Of a DNA stretch of 64,000 nucleotides, positions 13,728-23,800 are shown one piece after another. Made by a program: the position numbers and the translations under genes. Each line of letters begins with the position of its first letter. Within the stretch, counting starts at the first letter, position 1. The stretch comes from Polynucleobacter sp. MWH-UH24A (GTDB taxonomy: Bacteria; Pseudomonadota; Gammaproteobacteria; Burkholderiales; Burkholderiaceae). The DNA lies in assembly GCF_018687475.1 (NCBI RefSeq), contig NZ_CP061292.1, positions 558,001 through 622,000 on the forward strand, in the 5' to 3' direction. Below the pieces are notes generated by a model that ran no database searches, was not told the origin of the DNA, and worked only from the letters and a program-made list of their open reading frames with translations.

Positions 13728-13751
13728 AAAGGGATACTTCAGTATCCCTTT
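13728..13751 (-). terminator. Terminator of tRNA-fMet, supplied by the element
   Basis: AAAGGGATAC and GTATCCCTTT form a perfect 10-bp stem with a 4-base loop. On the minus strand it is followed by TTGTTT, 17 bases past the CCA end of the tRNA. It lies inside the element, so the element brought a new terminator for the gene it entered. Confidence 0.75.
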
Positions 13752-13767
13752 GAAAAATATAAGAAAT

Positions 13768-13813
13768 TTGGTTGCGGGGATAGGATTTGAACCTATGACC
13801 TTCGGGTTATGAG
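13768..13813 (-). repeat. Right attachment site (46-bp direct repeat within tRNA-fMet)
   Basis: Same 46 bp as 1332-1377. It forms the 3' part of the intact tRNA, from the anticodon loop to CCA plus one base. The chromosome side continues with the 5' half (13814-13845). Confidence 0.93.
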
Positions 13814-13845
13814 CCCGACGAGCTGCCAGACTGCTCCACCCCGCG
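13769..13845 (-). tRNA. Initiator tRNA-fMet (CAT anticodon)
   Basis: A 77-nt cloverleaf with encoded CCA. Initiator features are all visible: an unpaired C1-A72 at the end of the acceptor stem, three consecutive G:C pairs in the anticodon stem (TCGGG / CCCGA around CTCATAA), and an ATAGG/CCTAT T stem. It is intact and should be functional. Its 3' portion is part of the direct repeat and derives from the integrated element, its 5' half from the chromosome. Confidence 0.97.
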
Positions 13846-13857
13846 CCTGAGACTACG

Positions 13858-13887
13858 ATTCTACCATTTATAGTGCATCCTTGTCCA
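13858..13887 (-). promoter_or_regulatory. Promoter of tRNA-fMet
   Basis: On the minus strand TGGACA (13882-13887) and TAGAAT (13858-13863) are separated by 18 bp and lie 12 bases before the tRNA 5' end, close to sigma-70 consensus. Confidence 0.6.
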
Positions 13888-13957
13888 GTTAACGGGTACT
13901 GTGGCACCTCAAGTGAGCGTATCATATAGGCACTGTAACTATCGGGTAGTCCTACGG

Positions 13958-15898
13958 ATGTCCATTAGTAACCCAGAATTTTCCAATTCATCCTTGCTCA
14001 AGCCGGTTGAAATTCACGGCACCGATGAGCATCCCAAAAAGAGTCTGCCCCTCATCATGCTTGCTGCGATTGGGGTGGTATTTGGTGATATTGGTACAAG
14101 CCCTTTGTACGCCCTGAAAGAATGTTTTGATCCTGCCCACGGTATTGCCTATAGCCGTGAGGCGCTTTTTGGTGTGATTTCCATGATGATTTGGGCGCTC
14201 TTGATTGTCGTAACGCTCAAGTATGTATTTGTGGTGATGCGTGCCGATAATAAAGGCGAAGGCGGCGTCCTTTCATTGATGGCCTTAGCGCTGCGTTCAA
14301 TTAAAAGTGACAGCCGGCAATATTTTCTGATTATGGTGATGGGCATGTTGGGCGCTTGCATGCTGCTTGGTGAATCGGTCATTACCCCGGCGATTTCAGT
14401 CCTCTCGGCGGTCGAAGGAATTGCGATCGCAACACCGACGTTAGCGGATGCGGTATTGCCAATCTCTGTCATTATTCTGGTGGCGCTTTTTGTGATTCAA
14501 CGCTTTGGGACTGCAGCAGTTGGTAATTTGTTTGGTCCTATTACCTTGATGTGGTTTATCGTGCTAGCCATATTGGGACTCATGAACATCGGTCAAGCGC
14601 CTGAAATTGTGAGCGCATTTAACCCGATGTATGCATTGCAATTTGTCGTCGATCATCCCTTAACGGCTTATATCGTGATGGGCGCAGTAGTTCTCGTGGT
14701 CACCGGTGTGGAAGCGCTCTATTTAGATATGGGCCACTTCGGTAAAAGTCCAGTGCGCTATGCATGGCTTTTTTTGGTATTGCCATGTTTATTAATCAAC
14801 TATTTAGGCCAAGGGGCATTACTTCTTGCTAATCCTGCGGCAGTGACCAATCCGTTTTATTTGATGGTGCCCGAGTGGGCTTTGTGGCCCGTGATTGGAT
14901 TGGCTACTGCCGCAACGGTAATTGCCTCGCAGGCTGTGATTTCAGGGGCATTCTCTCTGGTTAACCAGGCTATTCTTCTTGGCTTCGTTCCCCGTATGAA
15001 TATCCTACATACCTCCGTCTCTGAACGAGGTCAGATTTATATCCCTGCAGTGAACTGGGCTTTATTGATCATGGTCATTGTGACCACCGTTGAATTTGGG
15101 GAGTCGGTCAATCTCGCTGCCGCATACGGGATTTCAGTAAGTTCAACCATGCTGATCACCACCATTTTATTGAGCATCGTTATGCGGCGTGAGTGGCATA
15201 TTAATCCTATCATTATTTTTGTGATGATCATCTTATTTTTGGTGATCGACTTTGCCTTTTGGACCGCCACGTTGATCAAAATTAAAGCGGGGGGTTGGTA
15301 TCCCATCGCCTTGGCTTTCTTACTCTTTACTTGCATCATTACGTGGTATCGAGGCCGTCAGCTGCTGCGCAATAAGCTCATTAAAGAGTCGATTCCACTG
15401 GAGATGTTCATTAAAAACTTATTGGCGCATCCACCCCATCGGGTTGAGGGAACGGCCATCTTTCTGACTCCGCATATTGATTTTGTGCCTGCAGCAATGC
15501 TCCACAACCTAAAGCATAACCACGTGATGCATCAGCGTATCTTCTTTCTTAAATTGAGTACTTGGGATGTGCCCTTTGTGCGCGATGATGAGCGCTTATC
15601 GATTAAAGATTTGGGTGGTAATGTATTTGTGGTTCGTAGTGTGCATGGCTTTAAAGAAACACCCGATATGAACAAAGTGCTCGATTTGATTACCAAGCAA
15701 TATGGTCAACCCTTTGATCTCATGGATACCACCTTCTTTTTGGCACGGGACGCCATTACGCCATCCAAATCCCCTGGTATGGCGGTGTGGCGTGAGCGTC
15801 TTTTTGCATGGATGATGCAAAACGCTGCCAAGCCATCGGATTTCTATAACATTCCAGCCAATCGTTTAGTCGAGTTGGGCGCCAAGGTTGAGATTTAA
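13958..15898 (+). CDS. kup: Low-affinity potassium uptake transporter Kup
   Basis: A 646-residue K+/H+ symporter of the KUP/HAK/KT family in the inner membrane. The hallmark [11 protein letters not shown] lies at 43-53, followed by about twelve transmembrane helices to about residue 455 and a hydrophilic C-terminal domain ([13 protein letters not shown] onward). Length is normal. ATG 13958 is chosen, because the open frame back to 13901 would extend over the non-conserved leader. It is divergent from the tRNA promoter, and its stop overlaps the next start by one base. Confidence 0.93.
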   Translation: MSISNPEFSNSSLLKPVEIHGTDEHPKKSLPLIMLAAIGVVFGDIGTSPLYALKECFDPAHGIAYSREALFGVISMMIWALLIVVTLKYVFVVMRADNKGEGGVLSLMALALRSIKSDSRQYFLIMVMGMLGACMLLGESVITPAISVLSAVEGIAIATPTLADAVLPISVIILVALFVIQRFGTAAVGNLFGPITLMWFIVLAILGLMNIGQAPEIVSAFNPMYALQFVVDHPLTAYIVMGAVVLVVTGVEALYLDMGHFGKSPVRYAWLFLVLPCLLINYLGQGALLLANPAAVTNPFYLMVPEWALWPVIGLATAATVIASQAVISGAFSLVNQAILLGFVPRMNILHTSVSERGQIYIPAVNWALLIMVIVTTVEFGESVNLAAAYGISVSSTMLITTILLSIVMRREWHINPIIIFVMIILFLVIDFAFWTATLIKIKAGGWYPIALAFLLFTCIITWYRGRQLLRNKLIKESIPLEMFIKNLLAHPPHRVEGTAIFLTPHIDFVPAAMLHNLKHNHVMHQRIFFLKLSTWDVPFVRDDERLSIKDLGGNVFVVRSVHGFKETPDMNKVLDLITKQYGQPFDLMDTTFFLARDAITPSKSPGMAVWRERLFAWMMQNAAKPSDFYNIPANRLVELGAKVEI

Positions 15899-16392
15899 TG
15901 ACGGATCAAAATCGATCATTGGCTTTTGCCATTCTGATAGCGATGTACGTTGCTCCAGCCCATGCTGTTACGAGTGATGAGCTTGAACTTGAAAAGCTCA
16001 ATCAAATCGAGGCTCAACTCACGCTGCAGCGCGAATGGGCTGAATATCGCTGGAAAAAAACGAATGCGGAATGTTATGACAAGTTCTTCGTGAATTCATG
16101 CCTTAGCGATGCGCGAGCAAAGTATCGACGTGAAATTGATCCAATTCGGGCGCAGGAGGTCTTGCTCAACGAAAACCAACGCATTATCAATGAGCGAATC
16201 AAAACGGAACGCGATGCGCGTCGTGCTGCTGAGCGAGCTGATCCAAAACGTGCACAAGAGCGTGCTGAGAATGAAAAAGCATTTTTGCAAAAACAAAAAG
16301 ATGCGGCTGCACGCGCTGCTGACCTTGAGGAGCGTCGCAAGGATGCACCACGACGCGCTCAGGAAAATAAGTCGGGCGTGAAATTAGACTGA
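15898..16392 (+). CDS. Periplasmic coiled-coil protein of unknown function
   Basis: A 164-residue protein with a signal peptide (about 1-23, ending APAHA). The mature protein is almost entirely charged helix with a conserved two-Cys segment (AECYDKFFVNSCLSDARAKYRREID), followed by an Arg/Ala/Glu-rich coil to the C-terminus. Similar proteins are found next to kup or radA in related betaproteobacteria; no function is known to me. It sits between kup (1-base overlap) and radA (1-base gap), so it is probably cotranscribed. Confidence 0.7.
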   Translation: MTDQNRSLAFAILIAMYVAPAHAVTSDELELEKLNQIEAQLTLQREWAEYRWKKTNAECYDKFFVNSCLSDARAKYRREIDPIRAQEVLLNENQRIINERIKTERDARRAAERADPKRAQERAENEKAFLQKQKDAAARAADLEERRKDAPRRAQENKSGVKLD

Positions 16393-16393
16393 T

Positions 16394-17755
16394 ATGGCAA
16401 AGACCAAAACACTTTACGTTTGCCAGGCCTGTGGGGGCAGTTCTCCAAAATGGCAAGGTCAATGTCCTGCATGCGATGCATGGAACACGCTTGAAGAGTC
16501 TCTCGCCGAGACTACAAACCATCGTTTTCAAGGGCTTGCCAAGTCAATCCCACGACAAAGATTGGTGAGCATTGAGGCACAGGATTCGCCACGATTACCA
16601 ACCGGAATTGTTGAACTCGATCGCGTCTTAGGCGGAGGATTGGTGGCAGGTGGTGTGGTCTTACTCGGCGGTGATCCAGGTATTGGGAAGTCCACCTTAT
16701 TATTGCAAGCCTTAGCTGAGCTAAGTATGCAAGGGGTCGATGTTTTATATAGCTCCGGAGAGGAGTCTGCCGCTCAAATTGCGTTGCGTGCTCAGCGAAT
16801 TTCCCTCAACGCACCTCAACTTGAAATCTTGGCAGAGATTCAGCTCGAAAAGTTATTGCTCTCGGTTGAGGCTGCCCAACCGCAGGTTTTGGTGGTTGAC
16901 TCGATTCAAACGCTCTATTCCGAGGCATTTACATCGGCGCCTGGATCGGTTGCTCAAGTTCGAGAATGCGCCGCCCAATTAACGCGGCTAGCAAAATCAA
17001 GTGGGATCTGTATTTTATTGGTTGGCCACGTTACGAAAGATGGTCATCTGGCTGGTCCTCGTGTGCTGGAGCATATTGTGGATACCGTTTTGTATTTCGA
17101 GGGCGATACGCATTCTTCATTTCGTCTTGTGCGCTCAATTAAAAACCGCTTTGGGGCAGTTAACGAGCTTGGCGTCTTTGCGATGACCGAGAAAGGTCTT
17201 AAAGGGGTTAATAATCCCTCTGCACTTTTTCTATCGCAACACCCGCAAACGGTACCTGGATCTTGTGTATTGGTAACCCAAGAGGGTAGTCGACCGCTGT
17301 TGGTTGAGATTCAGGCGCTGGTTGATACGGCGCATATTCCGAATCCTAGACGCCTAGCGGTTGGTTTAGAACAAGCGCGTTTGGCGATGCTGTTAGCGGT
17401 TTTGCACCGTCACGCAGGTATCGCTTGTTTTGATCAAGATGTTTTTCTCAATGCCGTGGGTGGGGTCAAAATTACCGAGCCCGCCGCTGATCTGGCAGTT
17501 CTACTGGCCATCACATCCTCAATCCGCAATCGGGCTCTACCAAAGCATTTGGTGGTCTTTGGTGAAGTTGGTTTGGCTGGAGAAATTCGTCCATGCCCTC
17601 GGGGTCAGGAACGATTGAAGGAGGCTGCTAAATTAGGATTTAAGATCGCCATTGTTCCTAAGGCTAATTTACCAAAATCAAAAATTACTGATTTACAAAT
17701 GATTGCTGTTGAGCGGATTGATGAGGCAATCGCTGCGGCGAACGACCTATTCTGA
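16394..17755 (+). CDS. radA: DNA repair protein RadA (Sms)
   Basis: A 453-residue branch-migration ATPase used in recombinational repair. A four-Cys zinc finger is at 10-27 (C10, C13, C24, C27), Walker A GDPGIGKS at 93-100, the RadA-specific KNRFG motif near 250, and a C-terminal Lon-like domain (VGGVKITEPAADLAVLLAI, LVVFGEVGLAGEIRPC). Length and order are typical. The gene is convergent with prmB, with 6 bases between stops. Confidence 0.96.
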   Translation: MAKTKTLYVCQACGGSSPKWQGQCPACDAWNTLEESLAETTNHRFQGLAKSIPRQRLVSIEAQDSPRLPTGIVELDRVLGGGLVAGGVVLLGGDPGIGKSTLLLQALAELSMQGVDVLYSSGEESAAQIALRAQRISLNAPQLEILAEIQLEKLLLSVEAAQPQVLVVDSIQTLYSEAFTSAPGSVAQVRECAAQLTRLAKSSGICILLVGHVTKDGHLAGPRVLEHIVDTVLYFEGDTHSSFRLVRSIKNRFGAVNELGVFAMTEKGLKGVNNPSALFLSQHPQTVPGSCVLVTQEGSRPLLVEIQALVDTAHIPNPRRLAVGLEQARLAMLLAVLHRHAGIACFDQDVFLNAVGGVKITEPAADLAVLLAITSSIRNRALPKHLVVFGEVGLAGEIRPCPRGQERLKEAAKLGFKIAIVPKANLPKSKITDLQMIAVERIDEAIAAANDLF

Positions 17756-17761
17756 TTGGCT

Positions 17762-18667
17762 TTAGTGGCGTAGATCTTCTGCCTCAATCAAACAGATTTG
17801 CCGATCACCTGCGGATACTTCCATCCAAATTGGTGAAAGATGTCCAAAGGCTTTTTGGAAGTGATCATACTCATTGCCAATTTCAAGTACTAATGCGCCG
17901 CGTTCATGGAGGTATTCACTGGCTGAGGCAATGATCTGACGAATCAGATCCATGCCATCTGCTCCACCAGCAAGCGCTTCGGGTGGTTCAGCACGGTACT
18001 CGGGTGGCAGACCTTGCATCGATTGCTCATTGACATAGGGTGGATTGCAAATAATTAAATCAAATTGCAAATCCTGCCTTGCAATCGGTTCCCATAGGTC
18101 TCCATGCAGTAATTCAATACGGTCACTTAAGTGATGGCGATCAAGATTGCGAGCAGCGAGAGCGAGCGCTGGTAGAGAAAGATCACTCGCTGTAACCTGA
18201 AGGTCAGGGTAGCAAAGTGCCATCAGCACTGCCAACGAACCATTACCAGTGCATAAATCAAGCACCTTGCCATCTGCGGGTAACCAGGACTCAAACGATT
18301 CATGAACAATTAACTCAGCGATGAAGGAGCGCGGGATGATGCTTTGCGGGGTGCAATCAAACGGTACGCCCATTAACCACGCCTCACCCAAAAGATAGGC
18401 TAGGGGTTGGCGCGATTCAATCCGTTTTTGAGCGATCTCCAGTGCTTTTTGGCTGAGCTCTTCAGAAATCGTGAATGCCAATTGTTCGAGCGTTTCGGAG
18501 GGTGACTGCTCCAATTGTTTGCTGACAATCCACAATGCTTCGGACTGCGCATCACTCGCACCATGTCCGTAATGAAGATCAGCTGATTCCAAAACATCCT
18601 GAACGCGTTGACAACATGCATCAATTGTCATCACAGACAAATTAGTTGGTATGGGAATGGGGTCCAT
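17762..18667 (-). CDS. prmB: Ribosomal protein L3 N5-glutamine methyltransferase PrmB
   Basis: A 301-residue SAM-dependent enzyme that methylates Gln150 of ribosomal protein L3. It has the SAM-binding motif DLCTGNGSLAV (137-147) and the catalytic NPPYV (208-212). The PrmB-specific stretch SMQGLPPEYRAEPPEALAGG separates it from the release-factor enzyme PrmC. It is the last gene of a dapD-dapE-prmB run, 25 bases after dapE. Confidence 0.92.
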   Translation of the reverse strand: MDPIPIPTNLSVMTIDACCQRVQDVLESADLHYGHGASDAQSEALWIVSKQLEQSPSETLEQLAFTISEELSQKALEIAQKRIESRQPLAYLLGEAWLMGVPFDCTPQSIIPRSFIAELIVHESFESWLPADGKVLDLCTGNGSLAVLMALCYPDLQVTASDLSLPALALAARNLDRHHLSDRIELLHGDLWEPIARQDLQFDLIICNPPYVNEQSMQGLPPEYRAEPPEALAGGADGMDLIRQIIASASEYLHERGALVLEIGNEYDHFQKAFGHLSPIWMEVSAGDRQICLIEAEDLRH

Positions 18668-18692
18668 GCGAATAGGTTAACCCAGCAAATCC

Positions 18693-19844
18693 TTAGGCAA
18701 TTAGCTTTTCAAGTGCGCGACGATAAATATTTTTTAGAGGTTCAATTGAGTTCAGTGCCACACGTTCATCAATCTTGTGACTGGTTGCGTTCACAGGCCC
18801 AAACTCAATGAGTTGGGAGCAAATTTTGGCAATGAATCGACCATCGCTAGTGCCACCGGTAGTCGAGAGCTCGGTTTGAACTTCAGTCTCTGCCAAAATG
18901 GCCTCGCGCATAGCGCCTGCTAATTCTCCATCACCAGTTAAGAACGGCTCACCACCTAAAGTCCAGTCGATACCGAACTGAAGATTAGCCTCTCGCAAGA
19001 TCGACTCAACTGCCGCTTTTAATTGCTCTGGTGTGCTTTCGGTTGAGAATCGGAAATTAAAGTCAATCACCAACTCACCCGGAATAATATTGTTTGCGCC
19101 CGTGCCCGCATGAACATTTGAGATCTGAAAGCTAGTTGGTTGAAAGTACTGATTACCATGATCCCACTCCTTGGCCACTAATGCTGCAAGCGCTGGAGCA
19201 ATCTCATGAATTGGATTGCGCCCTAAGTGAGGGTAGGCGATATGCGCTTGCACCCCTTTGACTTTAAGTTTTCCTGAGAGCGACCCACGACGCCCATTTT
19301 TGATCATGTCGCCTAAACGCTCGACGGATGTGGGTTCACCAATGATGCAGTAATCCAGTTTCTGACCCCGCTTTTTAAGAAGATCGCATACGATCACAGT
19401 GCCATCATGGGCGGGACCTTCTTCATCACTTGTAATTAAAAACGCAATTGATCCAGAGTGATTGGGGTGTGTTTTCACAAATTCTTCGGTTGCCACCACA
19501 AACCCCGCGAGGGAGGTTTTCATATCCGCCGCGCCGCGACCGTACAGAAATTGATCGCGCTCCGTGGGTATAAAGGGATCATTGGTCCACTGCTCAAGTG
19601 GTCCAGTAGGTACAACGTCTGTGTGTCCAGCAAAGGCCAATACTTTTCCTTGAGGATTGGAACCCCGTTTAATTGCCCAAAGATTAGTCACTTGAAATTC
19701 CTTTGGTCCGCTAACGATGGTTTCAACTTCAAAGCCGATCGCTGTTAACCTCTTTGCAATCAGTTCTTGGCAACCGCCATCCGCAGGGGTGACCGAGCGA
19801 CATGCAATGAGTTCTTTAGTCAGCAAAAGGGCCGAGGTCATCAA
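18693..19844 (-). CDS. dapE: Succinyl-diaminopimelate desuccinylase
   Basis: A 383-residue M20-family zinc amidohydrolase that produces LL-diaminopimelate for lysine and peptidoglycan. Metal and catalytic residues are in [13 protein letters not shown] (His74, Asp76), [28 protein letters not shown] and the late [11 protein letters not shown] region. It starts one base after the dapD stop, so the genes are coupled and form a pathway operon. Confidence 0.96.
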   Translation of the reverse strand: MMTSALLLTKELIACRSVTPADGGCQELIAKRLTAIGFEVETIVSGPKEFQVTNLWAIKRGSNPQGKVLAFAGHTDVVPTGPLEQWTNDPFIPTERDQFLYGRGAADMKTSLAGFVVATEEFVKTHPNHSGSIAFLITSDEEGPAHDGTVIVCDLLKKRGQKLDYCIIGEPTSVERLGDMIKNGRRGSLSGKLKVKGVQAHIAYPHLGRNPIHEIAPALAALVAKEWDHGNQYFQPTSFQISNVHAGTGANNIIPGELVIDFNFRFSTESTPEQLKAAVESILREANLQFGIDWTLGGEPFLTGDGELAGAMREAILAETEVQTELSTTGGTSDGRFIAKICSQLIEFGPVNATSHKIDERVALNSIEPLKNIYRRALEKLIA

Positions 19845-20672
19845 TTAGTCACGCAAGAGTTCGTTAATCGCTGTTTTTGCCCGAGTCTGGGCATCCACTT
19901 TTTTCACAATCACTGCCGCATACAGACTGTATTTACCGTTACTCGCTGGAATCGATCCTGGAACCACTACCGATCCTGCGGGCACCCGACCATAATGAAC
20001 CTCACCGGTCTCGCGGTCATAAATCTTGGTGCTCTGGCCAATATAGACACCCATCGAGAGAACGCTGTTCTCTTCGATTACAACTCCCTCAACCACTTCA
20101 GAGCGAGCGCCAATAAAGCAGTTGTCTTCGATGATGACAGGGCCTGCTTGAATGGGCTCTAGAACACCACCAATACCAACGCCGCCAGAGAGGTGAACGT
20201 TTTTACCGATTTGTGCGCATGATCCGACCGTGGCCCAGGTATCGACCATTGAGCCTTCGTCCACGTAGGCGCCAATATTCACATACGAAGGCATGAGTAC
20301 AACGTTTTTGCCAATGAATGACCCGCGACGTGCAAAAGCAGGTGGTACCACCCGAAATCCGCCCTTAGCAAAGTCTTCGGGTGAGTAATTGATGAATTTG
20401 CTAGGCACCTTATCGTAAAACTGAGTAAACCCACCTGCAGCCATCGGTTGATTGTCCTCAAGGCGAAACGAAAGTAGAACCGCCTTTTTGACCCATTGAT
20501 TGACATCCCATTGACCAACTGCCCGTTTTTCAGCAACTCGGATCGAGCCATTGTTAAGACCTTCTAAAACCATGCTGACTGCTTGCTTGATATCGGTCGG
20601 AGCGGAGCTTGGGGACAGATTGCTGCGGTTTTCCCAGGCTTGATCAATGGTGTTTTGTAGGGCTTGCGTCAT
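19845..20672 (-). CDS. dapD: Tetrahydrodipicolinate N-succinyltransferase
   Basis: A 275-residue left-handed beta-helix acyltransferase, the step before the aminotransferase and DapE in the succinylase branch of diaminopimelate synthesis. Hexapeptide repeats run through [27 protein letters not shown] and [21 protein letters not shown]. The leader AGGAG lies about 5 bases before the ATG. It is divergent from smc, with a 177-bp shared promoter region. Confidence 0.96.
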   Translation of the reverse strand: MTQALQNTIDQAWENRSNLSPSSAPTDIKQAVSMVLEGLNNGSIRVAEKRAVGQWDVNQWVKKAVLLSFRLEDNQPMAAGGFTQFYDKVPSKFINYSPEDFAKGGFRVVPPAFARRGSFIGKNVVLMPSYVNIGAYVDEGSMVDTWATVGSCAQIGKNVHLSGGVGIGGVLEPIQAGPVIIEDNCFIGARSEVVEGVVIEENSVLSMGVYIGQSTKIYDRETGEVHYGRVPAGSVVVPGSIPASNGKYSLYAAVIVKKVDAQTRAKTAINELLRD

Positions 20673-20849
20673 AAGGAGAGGTAACTATAGGATTGATAAG
20701 GATTTTTAGAAAAATTGATTTTTGATTGCTCAATAATCATTATATTGGGGCTTGCACGGAAGGGTTAAATGCCCCTGAGATTGTTATCATCATGGATTAC
20801 AGCGTTTAGACCATTATTTCCCTAATTTGCCTTACTAAGAAGAACATCC

Positions 20850-23800
20850 GTGCAACTGAAATCAATCAAATTATCTGGCTTTAAATCTTTTGTTGACCCA
20901 ACCCATTTTGAGTTACCCGGCCAGTTAATTGGTGTAGTTGGTCCGAATGGTTGTGGCAAATCAAACATCATTGATGCAGTTCGCTGGGTACTCGGAGAAT
21001 CGCGGGCAAGTGAGTTGCGTGGCGAGTCAATGCAAGACGTTATTTTTAATGGCTCTGGCTTACGAAAGCCATCCGGCCGCGCCAGTGTTGAGCTCATTTT
21101 TGATAATGCCGATGGTCGTGCGCAGGGCCAATGGTCAAGTTTTGCTGAGCTTTCAGTCAAGCGGGTCTTGACCCGCGACGGCAACTCCAGTTACTACATC
21201 AATAACCAAGTGGTGCGCCGCAAGGACGTCCAGGATATCTTTCTCGGAACTGGCCTTGGTCCGCGAGCTTATGCCATTATTGGTCAGGGCACCATTTCTC
21301 GTATTTTGGAGTCAAAGCCTGAAGAGTTGCGGGTATTTTTGGAAGAGGCTGCCGGCGTCTCGAAATATAAAGAGCGCCGCAAAGAAACGGCTGCCCGCTT
21401 AGAAGACACCCAAGAGAATCTCGTGCGCGTGCAGGATATTTTGCGGGAGCTAGAGCAGCAGTTAGCCCGCTTGGAGGCGCAGGCGCAGGTCGCTAGCCGT
21501 CACAACGAGCTTCAGACTCAAATGAAAGCGCAGCAGCAACTGCTCTGGTTTGTGAAGCAAACGGAATCGGGTAAGGAACAAGAGAAACACGCTAACTCGA
21601 TTCGTGAAACCCAAGTGAAACTGGAAGAGGAAACAGCGAAGCTGCGTCATGCAGAATCTGAACTGGAAACAATGCGCACCGAGCAGTATGCACTGCAGGA
21701 TGTGGTATCAAAAGCTCAAGGTGATCTGTACGAAACGAATGCGGAAATCAACCAAGTTGAAGCGGAGATTAAATACGTTCAAGAATCTCGTCAACGCCTT
21801 CAAGAGCAAGTGGCTGATTTACAAGCGCAACTTGATCGTTGGACGACGCAAGAGAAAGAGGCCGCTCAAGCACAGCGTCAAGCGGAGCAGGAGTTTCGGG
21901 CAGCCAGCGAAAACGAAGCAAAACTGCAAGCAGAGTTTTACGACCTTCAAGCGCAATCACCAAGTCAAGATGAGCGTTTTCAGTTGGCGACCCAAGCACT
22001 TGATGAGGCACGCTCTGCATTAGCGAGCCTTGAGCAACGACTCGTTAGTTTGCAAGAGCGTATTCATGCTGGTGCGGTGCAGTTTGAGGATGCCACTGCT
22101 CGGGCAACGCGTTTGCAGGATGAGTTGGCGACGATGCGCAAACCAGATGAAGAAGCTCTACAAATGGCTACGGATCGTCACATCATGGCTCAACGTAAAG
22201 CCGATGAGGCAAAAGCAAAGGCTTCTCAGAATCAAGAACACGTACCCGCAACAGACGCCAAGCGTCAGTCGGCATTGGATCAGATACAAAAGGCTAATCA
22301 GGATGTGCAGCAAAGCGAGGCCAAACTTAGTGCGCTCACTGCTTTACAAGCAAGCGTTCAAGCGCAAGGCAAGATCGGTCCGTGGTTAGAAAGCAAAGGT
22401 TTAAAAGAAAGTAAACGTCTCTGGCAAGAGCTCAAGGTTGAAAAAGGGTGGGAACCTGCTCTCGAATCTGTTTTGCGTGAACGCCTAGCGGCATTAACTG
22501 GTAAAAGTCTGAATGAGACCCTGATCTTAGCTAAAGAGGCGCCACCGAGCCGATTAGCTATTCTCTTAACGGATGATTTAGAGTCGGGCGATATTAAGGC
22601 TCCATCCGGATTTGTGCCATTTCTTTCTCGGGTTCAGGCATCTGGTGTGATTTCCAATGTTTTGCAAGAGTGGCTGAGTAATATTTATATTGCCGACACC
22701 TTGGAAGATGCTTTACGCCGACGGACGCAGCTCGGCCGTGGTGCTGCGTTAGTTACTGCACAAGGGCATCTGGTGACACGCGCTGGTGTTCAGTTGTACG
22801 CGCCTGATTCTGAACAGGCCGGGATGTTAGCTCGTGCACAAGAAATGGCAAGCCTTGAGAAACAACTCAAAGCACAGCAGTTGATTCAGAGCGAGTTACA
22901 AAGCGAGCTCGAGCAAGCCAATGCGAACTACCAGGCTGCACGTGCTGCTGCCGATCAGTCCCGAATCGCAGCCGATCAAGCGGTTCAGGAGGCGCATGCC
23001 TTTGAAGTTGAAAAAATGCAGCTAGTGCAAGCCAAAGAGCAGTACAGCACCCGGGCTGCACAAATCGATTCTGAGTTATCGGAAATCAATCAACAGCTAA
23101 AGAGTATTTCCGAGGCGAAGACCCAAACCGAGGGGCAGCTCCATGATGCCAACGCTCAAAAAGCGACTCTGGAGTCTCAGCTCGCCACTGCTCAGAATGG
23201 CTTAGAGCAGGCCAGCGCATCTCGGGAGCAATTGCGTCTTGCCGTGCGTCAAGCAGAAATGACTGCCCAAGAGGCCGCATTTAATACCCGCTCTCTACAG
23301 CAACGTATTAGCGATTTACAGCGCGATCAAAGTACCGCCAGAACCCAAATTATGGAACTTCAGGACCGTTTTGATGCCAATCAAAATGAGTTGAAAACCT
23401 TAAGCGATGAGGCTGCACAAAATAAATTACAAAGCTTATTGGTAACCCGTTCTGAGCGCGAAGCTGCGTTAGCAAAGGCGAGAACGGAACAAGAGGCAAT
23501 GCAGCACCAATTGCGTCAGGCGGATGAAGCACGTTTAATGCTCGAGCAAACCCTGCAGCCGATGCGCGACCGAGTGGTTGATCTGCAGTTGCGAGAGCAG
23601 GCAGCCCGCTTAAGTTACGAACAGTTCACAACCCTATTGAATGATGACGAGGCAGATTTCCAAGCCCTTGCCGAGCGTTACAGCCCCGATCTGCGTGCAA
23701 GTAGCTTGCAAGGCGAAGTCACGCGCCTGAATAATGAGATCCAATCACTAGGACCAGTGAATATGGCCGCTCTTGAGGAGCTATCAAGTAGCCGCGAGCG

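Larger units (their letters stand above)
1332..13813. mobile_element. GpC-depleted integrative element in the initiator tRNA-fMet gene
   Basis: The ends are a 46-bp perfect direct repeat (1332-1377, 13768-13813) that covers the 3' part of tRNA-fMet. A tyrosine integrase sits beside the intact tRNA, the usual layout of tRNA-integrated islands. The interior is about one-third G+C against a clearly higher chromosome, and is almost free of the dinucleotide GpC: I find it only at 1422, 1915, 1975, 12129 and 12135. Contents are a serine recombinase, a clamp-loader subunit, regulator candidates, about a dozen exported or membrane proteins and several unknown genes. I recognise no relaxase, capsid, terminase, polymerase or methyltransferase, so its class (satellite, cryptic prophage, plasmid-like) is open. 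Confidence 0.93.

Noticed and set aside
1378..13767. GpC loss explained by one restriction enzyme or by low G+C alone
   Set aside because: All NGCN contexts are missing and CpG remains frequent, so neither a single 4-6 bp site nor base composition suffices.
1378..13767. Artificial or recoded DNA
   Set aside because: The attachment repeats, intact tRNA reconstruction, ATGA gene coupling and amino-acid replacements beyond synonymous change look natural. I cannot fully exclude it without the source record.
1378..13767. CRISPR array or restriction-modification genes in the element
   Set aside because: No regular spacer-repeat pattern and no methyltransferase or nuclease motif was found on either strand.
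13707..13925. Open frame across the tRNA-fMet gene on the minus strand
   Set aside because: It reads through the tRNA and its terminator; no protein family, so a shadow.
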